From Amycolatopsis roodepoortensis (GTDB lineage Bacteria; Actinomycetota; Actinomycetes; Mycobacteriales; Pseudonocardiaceae), in contig NZ_JADBEJ010000006.1 in NCBI RefSeq assembly GCF_014873915.1, forward strand, positions 1-64,000: a DNA stretch of 64,000 nt. The letters are read 5' to 3'. Below are positions 6,738 through 14,453 of the stretch, one piece after another; the first letter of the stretch is position 1, and each line of letters starts with the position of its first letter. The translations under genes and the position numbers were made by a program. The notes under the pieces are model-generated. The model was given only the letters and a program-made list of their open reading frames with translations. It was not told the origin of the DNA and made no database searches.

Positions 6738-8245
6738 ACTACAGCCCACCAGCCCTGCTCGCCGCGAATGCCGCGCTCATGGGTCACGTCGAAGGCAACT
6801 TCCCGCCGGACCTGGGCGCAGATTCTCCTCATGGCACTTCGCGAGGCGAGAGCCCTTCCTCGGGCGAGGTTCCGCTGTGGGTCACCGCGTGCATCCTGTT
6901 CGACCCTCCGCCCGTGGCGTCGTCGGCCAACACGGTCAGCACCGCGGTGGCGTTCCTCATGGCCTCCTGCGTGCGGGTGCACGGCGATCTGGCCGTGAAG
7001 CTCTCGCCGACTCGGTTGGCGCTGCTGTGCGGGTTTGAACGGCCCGAGAAGGCGAAGTGGCTGACGGACTACCTCCAGAGGATCGGTTTCCTCCGGATCC
7101 TGGATGGCGGGGTCAACCCGAAGACCGGACGTCGGCAGGCTCGCCGGGACGCGCAGGGACGGCCGATCGAGAACGAGCTTCTCGTGTTCCCGTCACCGCC
7201 GCCGAACTATCGCGGGCCGCGGACCCTGGCAGAGATCGACGCCGCGATCGCCGAGGACATCGCCGAGGCCGAGTTCGCCCACGAGCGTTCGGCCGGGACC
7301 GGGACCAAGCGTTCCAAGCCGCGCACCATCCGGATTCGCAAGCGCGACCTCTTCGGGCCGCCTGCAGGTCAGCCCATTCCCCCTGGGAGGGGGATGGAGT
7401 TCGACACCCAACCCCCCGCCGGGGGGGATGGGAACGTTTCCGCAGGTCAGGCCACTTTCCACTCCATCCCCCCTGGGAGGGGGATGGAGTTCGACACCCA
7501 ACCCCCCGCCGGGGGGGATGGGAACGTTTCCGCAGGTCAGGCCACTTTCCACCCCATCCCCCCTGGAGGGGGGTCCTATCGATCTGATCGATCTTCGATC
7601 TCTGATAGAGAGATCGAAGGATCGATCTCGATGGAGCCCGTGCCGGGCGGGACGGCGGAGCCGCCCGCCACGGGCATGGACGAGGCGTGGGGCGAGGAGG
7701 TGCGGGAAGCCGCACGGTCGTTCCCGGTGAAGGCCTGGTACGCCGCTCGTGGACAGACGCAGGGCTTGTCCAAGGGGGACACGGACAGGCTGAAGACCGC
7801 GATCCTGGCCGCGATGGCGCGGACGTCGCTGACGTTGGAACAGGTCCGGCAGATCGGGCAGGCAGCCGTGTCCGAGGCGAAGAAGTCCCCGGTCACGTAC
7901 GCGGAACAGGCGTTCAGCGCGGCGAACCTGCCGAAGTGGCTGGCGCGGATCACTCCGGAACCTGAGGCGCGGATTCCGTTGCCGCTGCTGGACCTCGCTC
8001 CCGAGGTCACGGAGTCGACGCCCGCAAAGCGTCCGGCTGGTCGTGACGCGGTCGTCGACCAGCCCGCGGCTCCCAAGGCCCCGGTCGTCCGTGCGGCGAA
8101 GTGCGGGACCTGTCGCGCTCCTGCTGATGCGCTGTGGAACGAACGTCTCGTCCCGGCCACGAACGAGCCGTGCCCGGGCTGCTTCCCCGCCGACCAGATG
8201 TGGCGGTTCGAGAAGCCCGACATGTCCGCCCAGGCGTCCAGCTAA
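6734..8245 (+). CDS. replication initiator-like protein with internal repeats
   Basis: This 503-residue protein is placed directly before a DnaB-type helicase. Residues about 85-125 look like a winged-helix DNA-binding region (LSPTRLALLCGFE, then YLQRIGFLRIL). Residues about 210-280 contain a 30-residue tandem repeat (IPPGRGMEFDTQPPAGGDG and on) that reflects 90-bp DNA repeats. Residues about 456-485 carry two Cys pairs (CGTCRAP, then CPGC), a probable zinc finger. A rep gene that contains its own iterons and is followed by a helicase gene matches the phage lambda O/P plan and that described for the Streptomyces linear plasmid pSLA2. The function is inferred from this context, as no catalytic motif is present. 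Confidence 0.6.
   Translation: MNYSPPALLAANAALMGHVEGNFPPDLGADSPHGTSRGESPSSGEVPLWVTACILFDPPPVASSANTVSTAVAFLMASCVRVHGDLAVKLSPTRLALLCGFERPEKAKWLTDYLQRIGFLRILDGGVNPKTGRRQARRDAQGRPIENELLVFPSPPPNYRGPRTLAEIDAAIAEDIAEAEFAHERSAGTGTKRSKPRTIRIRKRDLFGPPAGQPIPPGRGMEFDTQPPAGGDGNVSAGQATFHSIPPGRGMEFDTQPPAGGDGNVSAGQATFHPIPPGGGSYRSDRSSISDREIEGSISMEPVPGGTAEPPATGMDEAWGEEVREAARSFPVKAWYAARGQTQGLSKGDTDRLKTAILAAMARTSLTLEQVRQIGQAAVSEAKKSPVTYAEQAFSAANLPKWLARITPEPEARIPLPLLDLAPEVTESTPAKRPAGRDAVVDQPAAPKAPVVRAAKCGTCRAPADALWNERLVPATNEPCPGCFPADQMWRFEKPDMSAQASS
7364..7575. repeat. 90-bp tandem repeats inside the rep-like gene (candidate iterons)
   Basis: The block around CCCTGGGAGGGGGATGGAG begins at 7381, recurs at 7471 and begins a third, shortened copy at 7561. 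The unit is 90 bp and nearly identical, and the first copy lacks about 18 bp upstream. Each full unit contains the opposed runs CCCCCC and GGGGGGATGGG, so units can also pair with themselves. They are in frame in the coding sequence. Confidence 0.85.
7573..7632. other. AT-rich GATC palindrome next to the repeats (candidate origin unwinding region)
   Basis: This 60-bp stretch is roughly half A+T in a region that is otherwise about 70 per cent GC, and it holds repeated GATC. CTTCGATCTCT at 7593-7603 pairs perfectly with AGAGATCGAAG at 7609-7619 around GATAG, and the pairing continues outward with a one-base shift. It directly follows the iteron-like repeats, as in origins where the duplex opens beside the iterons. 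Confidence 0.6.
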
Positions 8246-8326
8246 CCCTGTCCGAAGACGAAAGGAGCCTGGTCAGCCGTGCAGGGCCGACCAGGCGATG
8301 GACACACGAGAAAGGCGTCAACCCGC

Positions 8327-9706
8327 ATGTCCACCGACATGATCTCCTACAGCCCGGCCGACGACGACTACGCATCCCAGCCACCGCACAACAACAGCGC
8401 CGAGCAGGTCGTCCTCGGCGGCTTGATGGAGACCCGCAACGCCGCGGTGATCAGCGAAGTGACCGGCTTGATCAGCAGCGCGGATTTCTACCGGCCCGCG
8501 CATGCGGCGATCTTCGACGCGATCCTGGACCTGTTCAACGACGGCAAGCCGCACGACGCGATGGTGGTTGCCGACGAGCTCAGCAACCGCGGCGAGCTCA
8601 GCCGGGTCGGCGGAGCCCTGTACCTGCACAGCCTCGTCGCGGTGCTGCACACCTCGGACGCTGTGGCCCACCACGCCGAGCAGGTGCGGGACAAGGCGAC
8701 GTTGCGCCGGGCGTACGAGGCCGGGACGCGGACGGCGCAGGCCGCGCTCGAGGCGAACAAGTCGGGCGGAGACCCGGCTGAGCTGCTCACCCGGGCCCAG
8801 TCGTTCCTGGACCAGGTCAGTGACGGCCACCAGAACGGCGGCCAGGCCCTCATCGGTGATCTGCGCGCGGACTTCTGCTCGCACCTGGACGACGTGCAGT
8901 CCGGGCGGATCAAGCCGGGCCTGTCGACCGGCTATGTCGACCTCGACGCTGTCACGAACGGTCTGCACCCCGGGCACCTGATCATCGTCGCCGCCCGTCC
9001 CGGTATCGGGAAAACCTCGCTCGCCAAGGACCTGTCCCGCGCGGCCGCCATCAAGCAGGGCGTCCCGACCGCGTTCTTCAGCCTGGAGATGAGCCGCACG
9101 GAGCTCGTGCAGGGCGTCGTCGCCGCCGAGACGCCTCTTCGGATCAGCGATATGCGGGAGCCCGGCAGCCTGACCCCGGCCGACTGGGATCGCATGAACC
9201 AGGCCTGGGACAAGCGCATCAGCGGTGCGCCGCTGACGATCGACGACACCCCGAACATGACCGTGACCGACATCCGGGCGAAGGCGCGGATGTTGCACGC
9301 CAAGCCCGAGGGGCTCGGGCTGATCGTGGTGGACTACCTGCAGCTGCTCACGGCCGGCGGCCGCGCCGAGTCCCGCCAGGTCGAGGTGTCGGAGATGTCC
9401 CGGTCGCTGAAGCTGCTGGCGAAGGAGCTCGAGGTGCCGATCGTGGCGCTCTCGCAGCTCAACCGCGGGCCGGAGCAGCGGCAGGACAAGCGCCCGCTGC
9501 TGTCGGACCTGCGGGAGTCGGGTTCGCTGGAGCAGGACGCCGACATGGTCATCCTCCTCAGCCGCCCTGACGCCCACGATCGCGACGACCCCCGTGCCGG
9601 TGAAGCCGACTTCATCGTGGCGAAGAACCGCTTCGGGCCCACGGCCACCGTGACCGTCGCGCACCAGCTCCACTACGGGCGCTTCGTCGACCTCTCGCGT
9701 CTCTAA
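8327..9706 (+). CDS. replicative DNA helicase, DnaB family
   Basis: This 459-residue protein has the DnaB N-terminal domain (NNSAEQVVLGGLM and on) and the RecA-like helicase domain. Walker A is ARPGIGKTS near residue 222, Walker B is GLIVVDYLQLL near 330, and SDLRESGSLEQDADMVILL follows near 395. Length fits the family (about 450-480). The ATG at 8327 is chosen because it restores the family N-terminus and has AGAAAGG upstream. It unwinds DNA as a hexamer at forks. Being right behind the rep-like gene, it is probably the plasmid's own helicase rather than the host copy. Confidence 0.93.
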   Translation: MSTDMISYSPADDDYASQPPHNNSAEQVVLGGLMETRNAAVISEVTGLISSADFYRPAHAAIFDAILDLFNDGKPHDAMVVADELSNRGELSRVGGALYLHSLVAVLHTSDAVAHHAEQVRDKATLRRAYEAGTRTAQAALEANKSGGDPAELLTRAQSFLDQVSDGHQNGGQALIGDLRADFCSHLDDVQSGRIKPGLSTGYVDLDAVTNGLHPGHLIIVAARPGIGKTSLAKDLSRAAAIKQGVPTAFFSLEMSRTELVQGVVAAETPLRISDMREPGSLTPADWDRMNQAWDKRISGAPLTIDDTPNMTVTDIRAKARMLHAKPEGLGLIVVDYLQLLTAGGRAESRQVEVSEMSRSLKLLAKELEVPIVALSQLNRGPEQRQDKRPLLSDLRESGSLEQDADMVILLSRPDAHDRDDPRAGEADFIVAKNRFGPTATVTVAHQLHYGRFVDLSRL

Positions 9707-9906
9707 TCGGCCTTCTACCAGCGGAAATACGTCCGACGATGATCGGGGCGGACCGTGGTCCGCAGGCGCGTCATCGGCCGATCGTGACGCGATTCAGAGC
9801 TGAAGGAGGCGATCTTGGACCGGATTTACTGCCCCTCAGGTCGTCTCTGCGACGTTTTTGAGGCGTCAGATGAGTTCGTGGCCGCGCGAACGGGGTTCAA
9901 GCCCTT

Positions 9907-9948
9907 AAAAAGCCAAGCTGTATAGCAAGTTATACGATGCGGCTTTTT
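9907..9948 (+). terminator. rho-independent terminator candidate after the helicase gene
   Basis: AAAAAGCC at 9907-9914 pairs with GGCTTTTT at 9941-9948, with an inner stem GTATA/TATAC (9920-9935), and ends in a T-run. It could act on both strands. Confidence 0.6.
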
Positions 9949-10449
9949 TGAAGATCGTTTCACCGGTTTCGGCCGACCGTGGACCGGTCACCATCTCGAT
10001 CACGGCACTGGACCGGCGATCATGCGGCCCGGCCGCCAGCCGTGATCGGGGGCGGTGAAGGACCCGGGCGAGCCGTGGTGACTGTCGGTCACATACGCGG
10101 GCGTGTGGGTTTCGCGCGGGAAGGGACTTCGGGCCGCTGGAGGGCCAACGCGCAGCGCGCGTCGCGTGCGCGCGCGAGGCCGATGCTAGCGAAACCGTGG
10201 ATCTTTCGCCACGAAACCCTCCGCGAAACCCCGTTTCTTCTACGGAGAGTGAGCGGCGTGCGCTGGCTGCAAGGACGTCTTCGAGGACGGTGACGACCTC
10301 GCTCAGCCCCGGCCACGTGGCCCGGTCGCGACCAGAGCGAAGGCCAGGTCCTGCCAGGCGGCGGGACCGGTGGTGCCCTCGTCGCCTGGCGGGCCGGACC
10401 GAGGGGGCCGCGGGCACCGCGATCCGCGTTGCCCGCCCCGGCAGTGACC

Positions 10450-10902
10450 GGGGCAACCCGGCGGTGCGCGTGGCCGGCGAGTGATCGACGCCGAGGGGGC
10501 AGGTGCCCCTAGGGCAGCCCCCGGCTGGACGGGGGTCAGCTGCCCGGGGGCAGGCCTGTCGTGGTGGCGAGGGTTGCCCCCTTCGGTGTCCCCCGGCAAG
10601 TGACCCCGGGCAGGGTGCCCGGTCACCTGAGGGGGCACTGCCCCTTCGTGGAGGTGTCCCCCGCGATCGCAGGACGGGGGGCAACCAGGGGGGCAACAGG
10701 GGGCAACTGTGCAGGTGAACCGCAGATTGCCCCCTCCCGGTTGCCCCGGGCACCAAGGGGGGGCAATGACCCCGTCAGCGAGCTCGGTCAGAGGGTCAAA
10801 GATCCCGGCCGCGGCATGGCGTCGCCGCCGGGTTGCCCCCTCCGTGAGCGGAGGGGGCAAGCCGGGAGGAGACCGCCTTCGCGGGTGGCAGCGGAGGGGG
10901 CA
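10450..10902. repeat. GGGGGCA(A/G) iteron-like array
   Basis: At least twelve copies of GGGGGCAA/C or its complement lie in about 450 bp. Three tandem copies spaced 11-12 bp are at 10675-10707. A perfect inverted pair has TTGCCCCCTCCG at 10833-10844 and its complement at 10849-10860. Others are near 10450, 10495, 10546, 10573, 10631, 10726, 10740, 10757 and 10895. Plasmid centromeres read by ribbon-helix-helix partition proteins, and iteron origins, are built this way. The par genes lie just to the right. Confidence 0.6.
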
Positions 10903-10915
10903 GAGCGGCGCGTCT

Positions 10916-10932
10916 TTGCGAGGCTTGCGAGG
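10916..10932. repeat. 17-bp motif TTGCGAGGCTTGCGAGG
   Basis: This single copy is the same as one arm of the inverted repeat at 62777-62818 except for one base, and close to that upstream of parA at 12299. It lies between the iteron-like array and the 3' end of the ParB-like gene. Confidence 0.6.
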
Positions 10933-11042
10933 CCTAGCCGGAGGCGCATATGTCGCGGGCAGGGCAGGCCTGGTGAACGCGCGAGCGCCGTGACCGAAGG
11001 GGCTCGGTCACGGCGCTCGCAGGGGTGTGAGGTCTCGCAGAA

Positions 11043-11378
11043 CTACGAGACGGATTTGGTCAGCTTCTCGCGCACCTTGGCCTTGTGCCGGAGGCCTTCG
11101 CGGATGAGGTGGCTGAGGATGACGTGCTTGGGGATGGCGCCGCGTAGGTCGTAGAAGAGTTCGTCGCAGGCCTCGCTCAGCTCCTCGGCGACGGAGCGAG
11201 CGAGATACCAGGATCGGGTGGTCGGTTCGTCCGCCGGGCCGGAGGACGTCGCGGGCTGCTTCCCGCGCTTCGCCGGGGCTGGGGAGCCACCACCGCCGCG
11301 GTTGCGGAGGACGTCGACGAGTTCGTCGTCGCCGTCGTGGTTGACGGCGTCTTTCCAGCTGGGGGTGGAGGCGCTCAT
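11043..11378 (-). CDS. small ParB-like partition protein
   Basis: This 111-residue protein has a flexible, charged N-terminus (residues 1-60, Gly/Pro/Ala-rich) and a C-terminal helical part (SWYLARSVAEELSEACDEL, then HVILSHLIREGLRHK). The end resembles a ribbon-helix-helix or similar dimeric DNA-binding fold, as in the small ParB partners of type Ib/III ParA systems. Its ATG overlaps the parA stop (ATGA), so the two are coupled. It would bind the centromere, perhaps the adjacent iteron array, and recruit ParA. The assignment rests mainly on position. Confidence 0.6.
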   Translation of the reverse strand: MSASTPSWKDAVNHDGDDELVDVLRNRGGGGSPAPAKRGKQPATSSGPADEPTTRSWYLARSVAEELSEACDELFYDLRGAIPKHVILSHLIREGLRHKAKVREKLTKSVS

Positions 11379-12277
11379 GCGGTGGTGTCCTCTGTGGCTT
11401 TCGTGAGTTCGGAAACGGGCGGCAGGGCGTCCCACTCGGACGCCGGGGACAGGCCGGCGGCGACGTCGAGCCGGATCGCCAGCCGGTGGTAGTTCCAGGC
11501 GCTGGGCGATTCGGGCTGGAACAGCGGGACCGGGGTGCCGGTGGCCCAGGCCTGCTGGACGACCGTGGCGGAGGGGAACAGGGCGAGGATGTCCAGCGGC
11601 ATGGCCTCGAACTTCTTCATCATCGCGATGTTGATCCCGGCGAGCGGACGGCGGTAGACCGAGGGGACCAGGCCGAAGATGGTGCGCTGGTCGAGCCGGT
11701 TGCTCTCCTCGATGGCCCGAAGCTGTGCGAGCAGCAGCCGCAGCGCGCGGATCGAGCTGCGTTCGGGCTGAACCGGAAGGAGCACGCCGTCGGCCGCGAC
11801 GAGCGCGTTCTCCGTGAGGATGTTCAGCGCCGGCGGGCAGTCGATAAGGACGTGGTCGTAGGCGGCGTCGCGGCTTGCGAGGTCCTCGGCGATGGCCTGC
11901 AGTAGCCAGGTCAGCCGGTCCTCCATGCGGGAGGTCCGGGCGTAGAGCTCGCGGTCGAGGAAGAACATGTCGAACGTCGTGGGCAGCACGTCGAGGACAC
12001 CGACCGTGCCGTCGGCCGCGGTGTGAACCGAGTGCCGGACGGTCAGTTTCGATGGCGGTCCCTTGTACGCGCCGCGCAGCGCGTTGAACATGTTCGCGGC
12101 CTTGTCGCCGCTCTTGGCCTCATCGAGTTTCAGGGCCTCGGTCGTCAGGTGGCCCTGCGGGTCCAGGTCGACCGCGAGTACCCGGCGGCCGCGGGCCAGG
12201 AGCGCTCCAGCGGTACCGGCGACGAGAGCGGACTTCCCGACGCCGCCCTTCTGGTTGATCGCAGCGGTAGTGAGCAT
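11375..12277 (-). CDS. parA: ParA-family partition ATPase
   Basis: This 300-residue protein begins MLTTAAINQKGGVGKSA, with the deviant Walker A KGGVGKS at residues 10-16. AVDLDPQGHLT follows as motif A', and VLIDCPPALNILTENAL as Walker B near residue 140. It lacks a long N-terminal DNA-binding extension, so it belongs with the short ParA proteins that leave promoter control to the small partner. ParA moves plasmid copies along the nucleoid. The ATG at 12277 is chosen over an upstream in-frame start because the motif begins right after it. An inverted repeat of TTGCGAGG type starts 22 bp upstream. Confidence 0.9.
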   Translation of the reverse strand: MLTTAAINQKGGVGKSALVAGTAGALLARGRRVLAVDLDPQGHLTTEALKLDEAKSGDKAANMFNALRGAYKGPPSKLTVRHSVHTAADGTVGVLDVLPTTFDMFFLDRELYARTSRMEDRLTWLLQAIAEDLASRDAAYDHVLIDCPPALNILTENALVAADGVLLPVQPERSSIRALRLLLAQLRAIEESNRLDQRTIFGLVPSVYRRPLAGINIAMMKKFEAMPLDILALFPSATVVQQAWATGTPVPLFQPESPSAWNYHRLAIRLDVAAGLSPASEWDALPPVSELTKATEDTTA

Positions 12278-12298
12278 GGGCAGCAGCGTAAACGCAGG

Positions 12299-12340
12299 TG
12301 CGAGGCTTGCGAAGGACTTCAACCCTCGCGTCACTCGCAA
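12299..12340 (-). promoter_or_regulatory. operator-like inverted repeat upstream of parA
   Basis: TGCGAGGCTTGCGAAGG at 12299-12315 faces CCTCGCGTCACTCGCAA at 12324-12340. Each arm is a variant of the 17-bp motif TTGCGAGGCYTGCGAGG, also found at 10916 and 62777. The site is 22 bp from the parA start, where a repressor would block transcription. Confidence 0.55.
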
Positions 12341-12420
12341 CGGCGGCAACCCTGCGTGACCTATCAGAACTATCAAAGCAGGTAGAGACGCTTTCTGCCC
12401 CGTTTGATGGATTGCCCTCA

Positions 12421-12432
12421 AGTGGTACCACT
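12421..12432 (+). promoter_or_regulatory. palindromic operator candidate AGTGGTACCACT
   Basis: This perfect 12-bp palindrome lies 16 bp before the ATG of the Phd-like antitoxin gene at 12448. A half-site-like GGGACC follows. Antitoxins of this type repress their own promoter at such sites. Confidence 0.5.
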
Positions 12433-12447
12433 GGGACCATCGGAGTC

Positions 12448-12615
12448 ATGAAGAAGATCCTGTCCCGCGCCGCACGCGACAACTGGGCCTCCGTGCTCGA
12501 CGACGTCCAGTGGCGTGGCGAGGAGTACGTGATCCTCCGGGGCTCCGAGAACAAGCCGGTCGCGCGGCTGGTGCCCTACCAGCCGACCGCGAGTGAGGAG
12601 GACGTCGACGGCTGA
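12448..12615 (+). CDS. Phd/YefM-type antitoxin-like protein (orphan)
   Basis: This 55-residue protein matches the Phd/YefM pattern. An N-terminal helix ILSRAARDNWASVLDDV is followed by a strand pair WRGEEYVILRGSENKPVARLVPY, ending in the typical 'KPVARLVP'. It is shorter than most (about 80), lacking the toxin-binding tail, and no toxin gene follows. It may act only as a DNA-binding repressor. A perfect 12-bp palindrome in front of it would be its operator. Confidence 0.65.
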   Translation: MKKILSRAARDNWASVLDDVQWRGEEYVILRGSENKPVARLVPYQPTASEEDVDG

Positions 12616-12729
12616 CCCTCCCCCGTCGGCGACAACGCCGAGCGGACATCAAAAAGCCGACCCCGGGAGCTTCAGAATTCCAGCTCGTGGCTCCAGGGAT
12701 CGGCCGACACCCTCGAAAGGGAGATCCCA

Positions 12730-13053
12730 GTGTCTCACTCGATCGACCCTGCGCGCGAGCGCGCGGACCATCTCGCCCTGGCCAACACCCTGGCGCTGCG
12801 CTACCACGAACTCGTGCTGCGGCCCGAGCCGCTGGCCGGGACCGACCACATCGCGGCCGCCGCCCTGGCCACCGCGATCGCCGACCACCTCGAGCGCCAC
12901 GCCGACACCGTCGACGCCGCCACCGCGGCCGCCGTTCGGTACGCCGCCACCCGCGCCCGGACCGAAGCCCGCGGCCACGACGAGGCCGCGTGGACCGACC
13001 AGGCCGTCAGGCACGCACTCGGCGCGCTGCTGAACGAGGTGACGGCCCGATGA
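12730..13053 (+). CDS. hypothetical helical protein
   Basis: This 107-residue, Ala-rich, all-helical protein has many His and Asp (HLALANTLALRYHELVL, and later HIAAAALATAIADHL). It starts with GTG after GAAAGGGAG. No family recognised. It is the first of three genes joined by ATGA/GTGA overlaps (12730-13522). Confidence 0.6.
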   Translation: MSHSIDPARERADHLALANTLALRYHELVLRPEPLAGTDHIAAAALATAIADHLERHADTVDAATAAAVRYAATRARTEARGHDEAAWTDQAVRHALGALLNEVTAR

Positions 13054-13163
13054 GCACCTTCTTCTACGGCCTCGCCGTGGTCCTCGACGTCACCGCCGAG
13101 GCCCTGCAGCGGCTCGCCGACCACCTCACCGACCTGGCCGACCAGGCCGGAGGCGTCCGGTGA
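13050..13163 (+). CDS. tiny hypothetical protein, 37 residues
   Basis: The ATG overlaps the previous stop (ATGA at 13050-13053), and its own stop overlaps the next GTG (GTGA at 13160-13163). It forms an amphipathic helix (LDVTAEALQRLADHLTDLAD). Being embedded between two overlaps makes it a likely real gene. Confidence 0.55.
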   Translation: MSTFFYGLAVVLDVTAEALQRLADHLTDLADQAGGVR

Positions 13164-13522
13164 CCCCGGACGAGGCCCGCGCGGTCCTCATCCGCGACGC
13201 GGCCGGGCTTCTGCGTTGCTCGCCGGACGCCGCTGCTCCGTTCGTCGCCGAGATCGCCGCACGCGACAGCGGTGGCATGCCGGCGTTCGCCATCCGGGCC
13301 TGGATGTTCAGCAACCTCAAACCCGGCCACCCGGCCGCGCGGCCGGACTTCGTCGACACCGTCCTCAAACGGCTGCACGCCCCCAACGAGTCCGTCACGC
13401 CTCGCGACCTTGCGATTCTCGATATCTGCCGTGACCCTGCGAGGTCTAGCAGGTCTGCGGGTGCGTCTCCACCTGGGAGAACGCGGTGCCGAGGGGCGCA
13501 TCGGCGACGTCGGACCGGGTGA
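13160..13522 (+). CDS. hypothetical protein
   Basis: This 120-residue protein starts at a GTG overlapping the previous stop. The first 90 residues are protein-like and helical (CSPDAAAPFVAEIAARD, then FAIRAWMFSNLKPGHP). The last 25 are basic and Ser/Arg-rich and coincide with DNA copies of the CTCGCR/TGCGAGG motif at 13395-13460, so the true 3' part may be degenerate. No family recognised. Confidence 0.5.
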   Translation: MTPDEARAVLIRDAAGLLRCSPDAAAPFVAEIAARDSGGMPAFAIRAWMFSNLKPGHPAARPDFVDTVLKRLHAPNESVTPRDLAILDICRDPARSSRSAGASPPGRTRCRGAHRRRRTG

Positions 13523-13529
13523 TCCGGCC

Positions 13530-13919
13530 ATGCCGATCCATCCGGAGAACCGGCACCGCTACCCCGCCGACTGGCCGATGATCAGCTACCGCATCAGGTT
13601 CGAACGCGCCGGCGGCCGCTGCGAATGCCGCGGTGAATGCGGCCGCCCCGCTCACCACCTGGCCGTCGACGGGCGCTGCCGCAACAAGCACGGCACGCCC
13701 GCGGCCGGAACCGGGTCCGACGTCGTCCTGACCACCGCGCACCGCGACCACCTCCCGGAGCACTGCGCCGAGGACAACCTCGTCGCCTTCTGCCAGGGCT
13801 GCCACCTCCACCACGACCGCGACCACCATCGCCAGAGCCGAGTCCGGCGGCTGCGCGAAGCCGACGAGGCCGAGATGGTCCCGCTGTTCGACCTCGCCAC
13901 ACCCACGCACACCCGATAG
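13530..13919 (+). CDS. HNH-type nuclease-like protein
   Basis: This 129-residue protein has a four-Cys zinc cluster (CECRGECG, then later CQGC) and the core TTAHRDHLPEHCAEDNLVAFCQGCHLHHDRDHH, here read as separate motifs: the first His after AH, the Asn of DNL, and the final His of CHLHHD. This is the HNH fold found in many phage and plasmid proteins that cut or nick DNA. Active residues look intact. Its own target is unknown. The start overlaps nothing, and the gene follows the 13160 gene by 7 bp. Confidence 0.75.
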   Translation: MPIHPENRHRYPADWPMISYRIRFERAGGRCECRGECGRPAHHLAVDGRCRNKHGTPAAGTGSDVVLTTAHRDHLPEHCAEDNLVAFCQGCHLHHDRDHHRQSRVRRLREADEAEMVPLFDLATPTHTR

Positions 13920-13995
13920 TCCTATCTCGTCTCGCAGACCTATCCGCCCGGTTCACGCCACCACCAAAGCGCGACCGCCGCACCTTGATAGGTCT
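13915..13995. repeat. GATAG/CTATC and CTCGCA repeats between genes
   Basis: The gap begins with GATAGTCCTATC at 13915-13926, then TCTCGCAGACCTATC at 13930-13944. It ends with TTGATAGGTCTCGCAAG near 13985-14001. AGACCTATC at 13936-13944 is an exact inverted match of GATAGGTCT at 13987-13995. It belongs to the repeat family at 14978, 15265 and 16871. Confidence 0.6.
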
Positions 13996-14027
13996 CGCAA
14001 GCCCGACAGGACCGCAGAGAGGAACAC

Positions 14028-14351
14028 ATGAGCGACCCCGTGATCACCACCGTCACCGCCGCCATCGACAGCTTCTGCCACACCGTCGACGCGGTGCCCA
14101 CCGCCCGCTACCTGACCGTCCTTGGCCAACTCGACCGCCGGGAACTCGCCGAGCACCTGGCCCAGCTCGACCGGATCCGCGCACAGCTGGTCGACCTCGC
14201 CGACGGCGCGCTCGGCCGCCTCGGGGACGTCCTCGGCGCCACGGCCACCAGTCCCTACGCCGACGCGCTCGCCGACGTCCACCACGCCGGGGACATCAGC
14301 TTCACCACCGTCCGCGAACTCGACCCCAGCATCGCCGACTCGATGCTCTGA
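14028..14351 (+). CDS. hypothetical helical protein
   Basis: This 107-residue protein has a good ribosome site (GAGAGG before ATG). It is acidic and helical (LTVLGQLDRRELAEHLAQL, then ALGRLGDVLGATATS). No motif or family recognised. It is flanked on both sides by TATC-type repeats rather than by overlaps with neighbours. Confidence 0.55.
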   Translation: MSDPVITTVTAAIDSFCHTVDAVPTARYLTVLGQLDRRELAEHLAQLDRIRAQLVDLADGALGRLGDVLGATATSPYADALADVHHAGDISFTTVRELDPSIADSML

Positions 14352-14453
14352 CCCGCCGCACCGGCACGAGGCCTGCGCTGACTCGCACATCTCGCAGAAG
14401 CCGCATATCCGCGATCCCTATCCGCCCAGCTCATCCGCCTGGAGGCGACCACA

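Larger units (their letters stand above)
9707..11042. other. 1.3-kb non-coding replication/partition region
   Basis: Open frames on both strands here have skewed composition and no ribosome sites. The region carries a terminator-like hairpin at 9907-9948, a G-rich iteron-like array at 10450-10902 and one copy of the TTGCGAGG motif at 10916-10932. Its place between the DnaB gene and the par genes fits an origin or centromere. Confidence 0.6.

Noticed and set aside
7364..7575. CRISPR array
   Set aside because: Only two to three units of 90 bp without distinct spacers, inside a reading frame; no cas genes.
9905..10756. Long open frames on both strands in the iteron region
   Set aside because: Low-complexity translation of G-rich repeats, no start signals; better read as non-coding.
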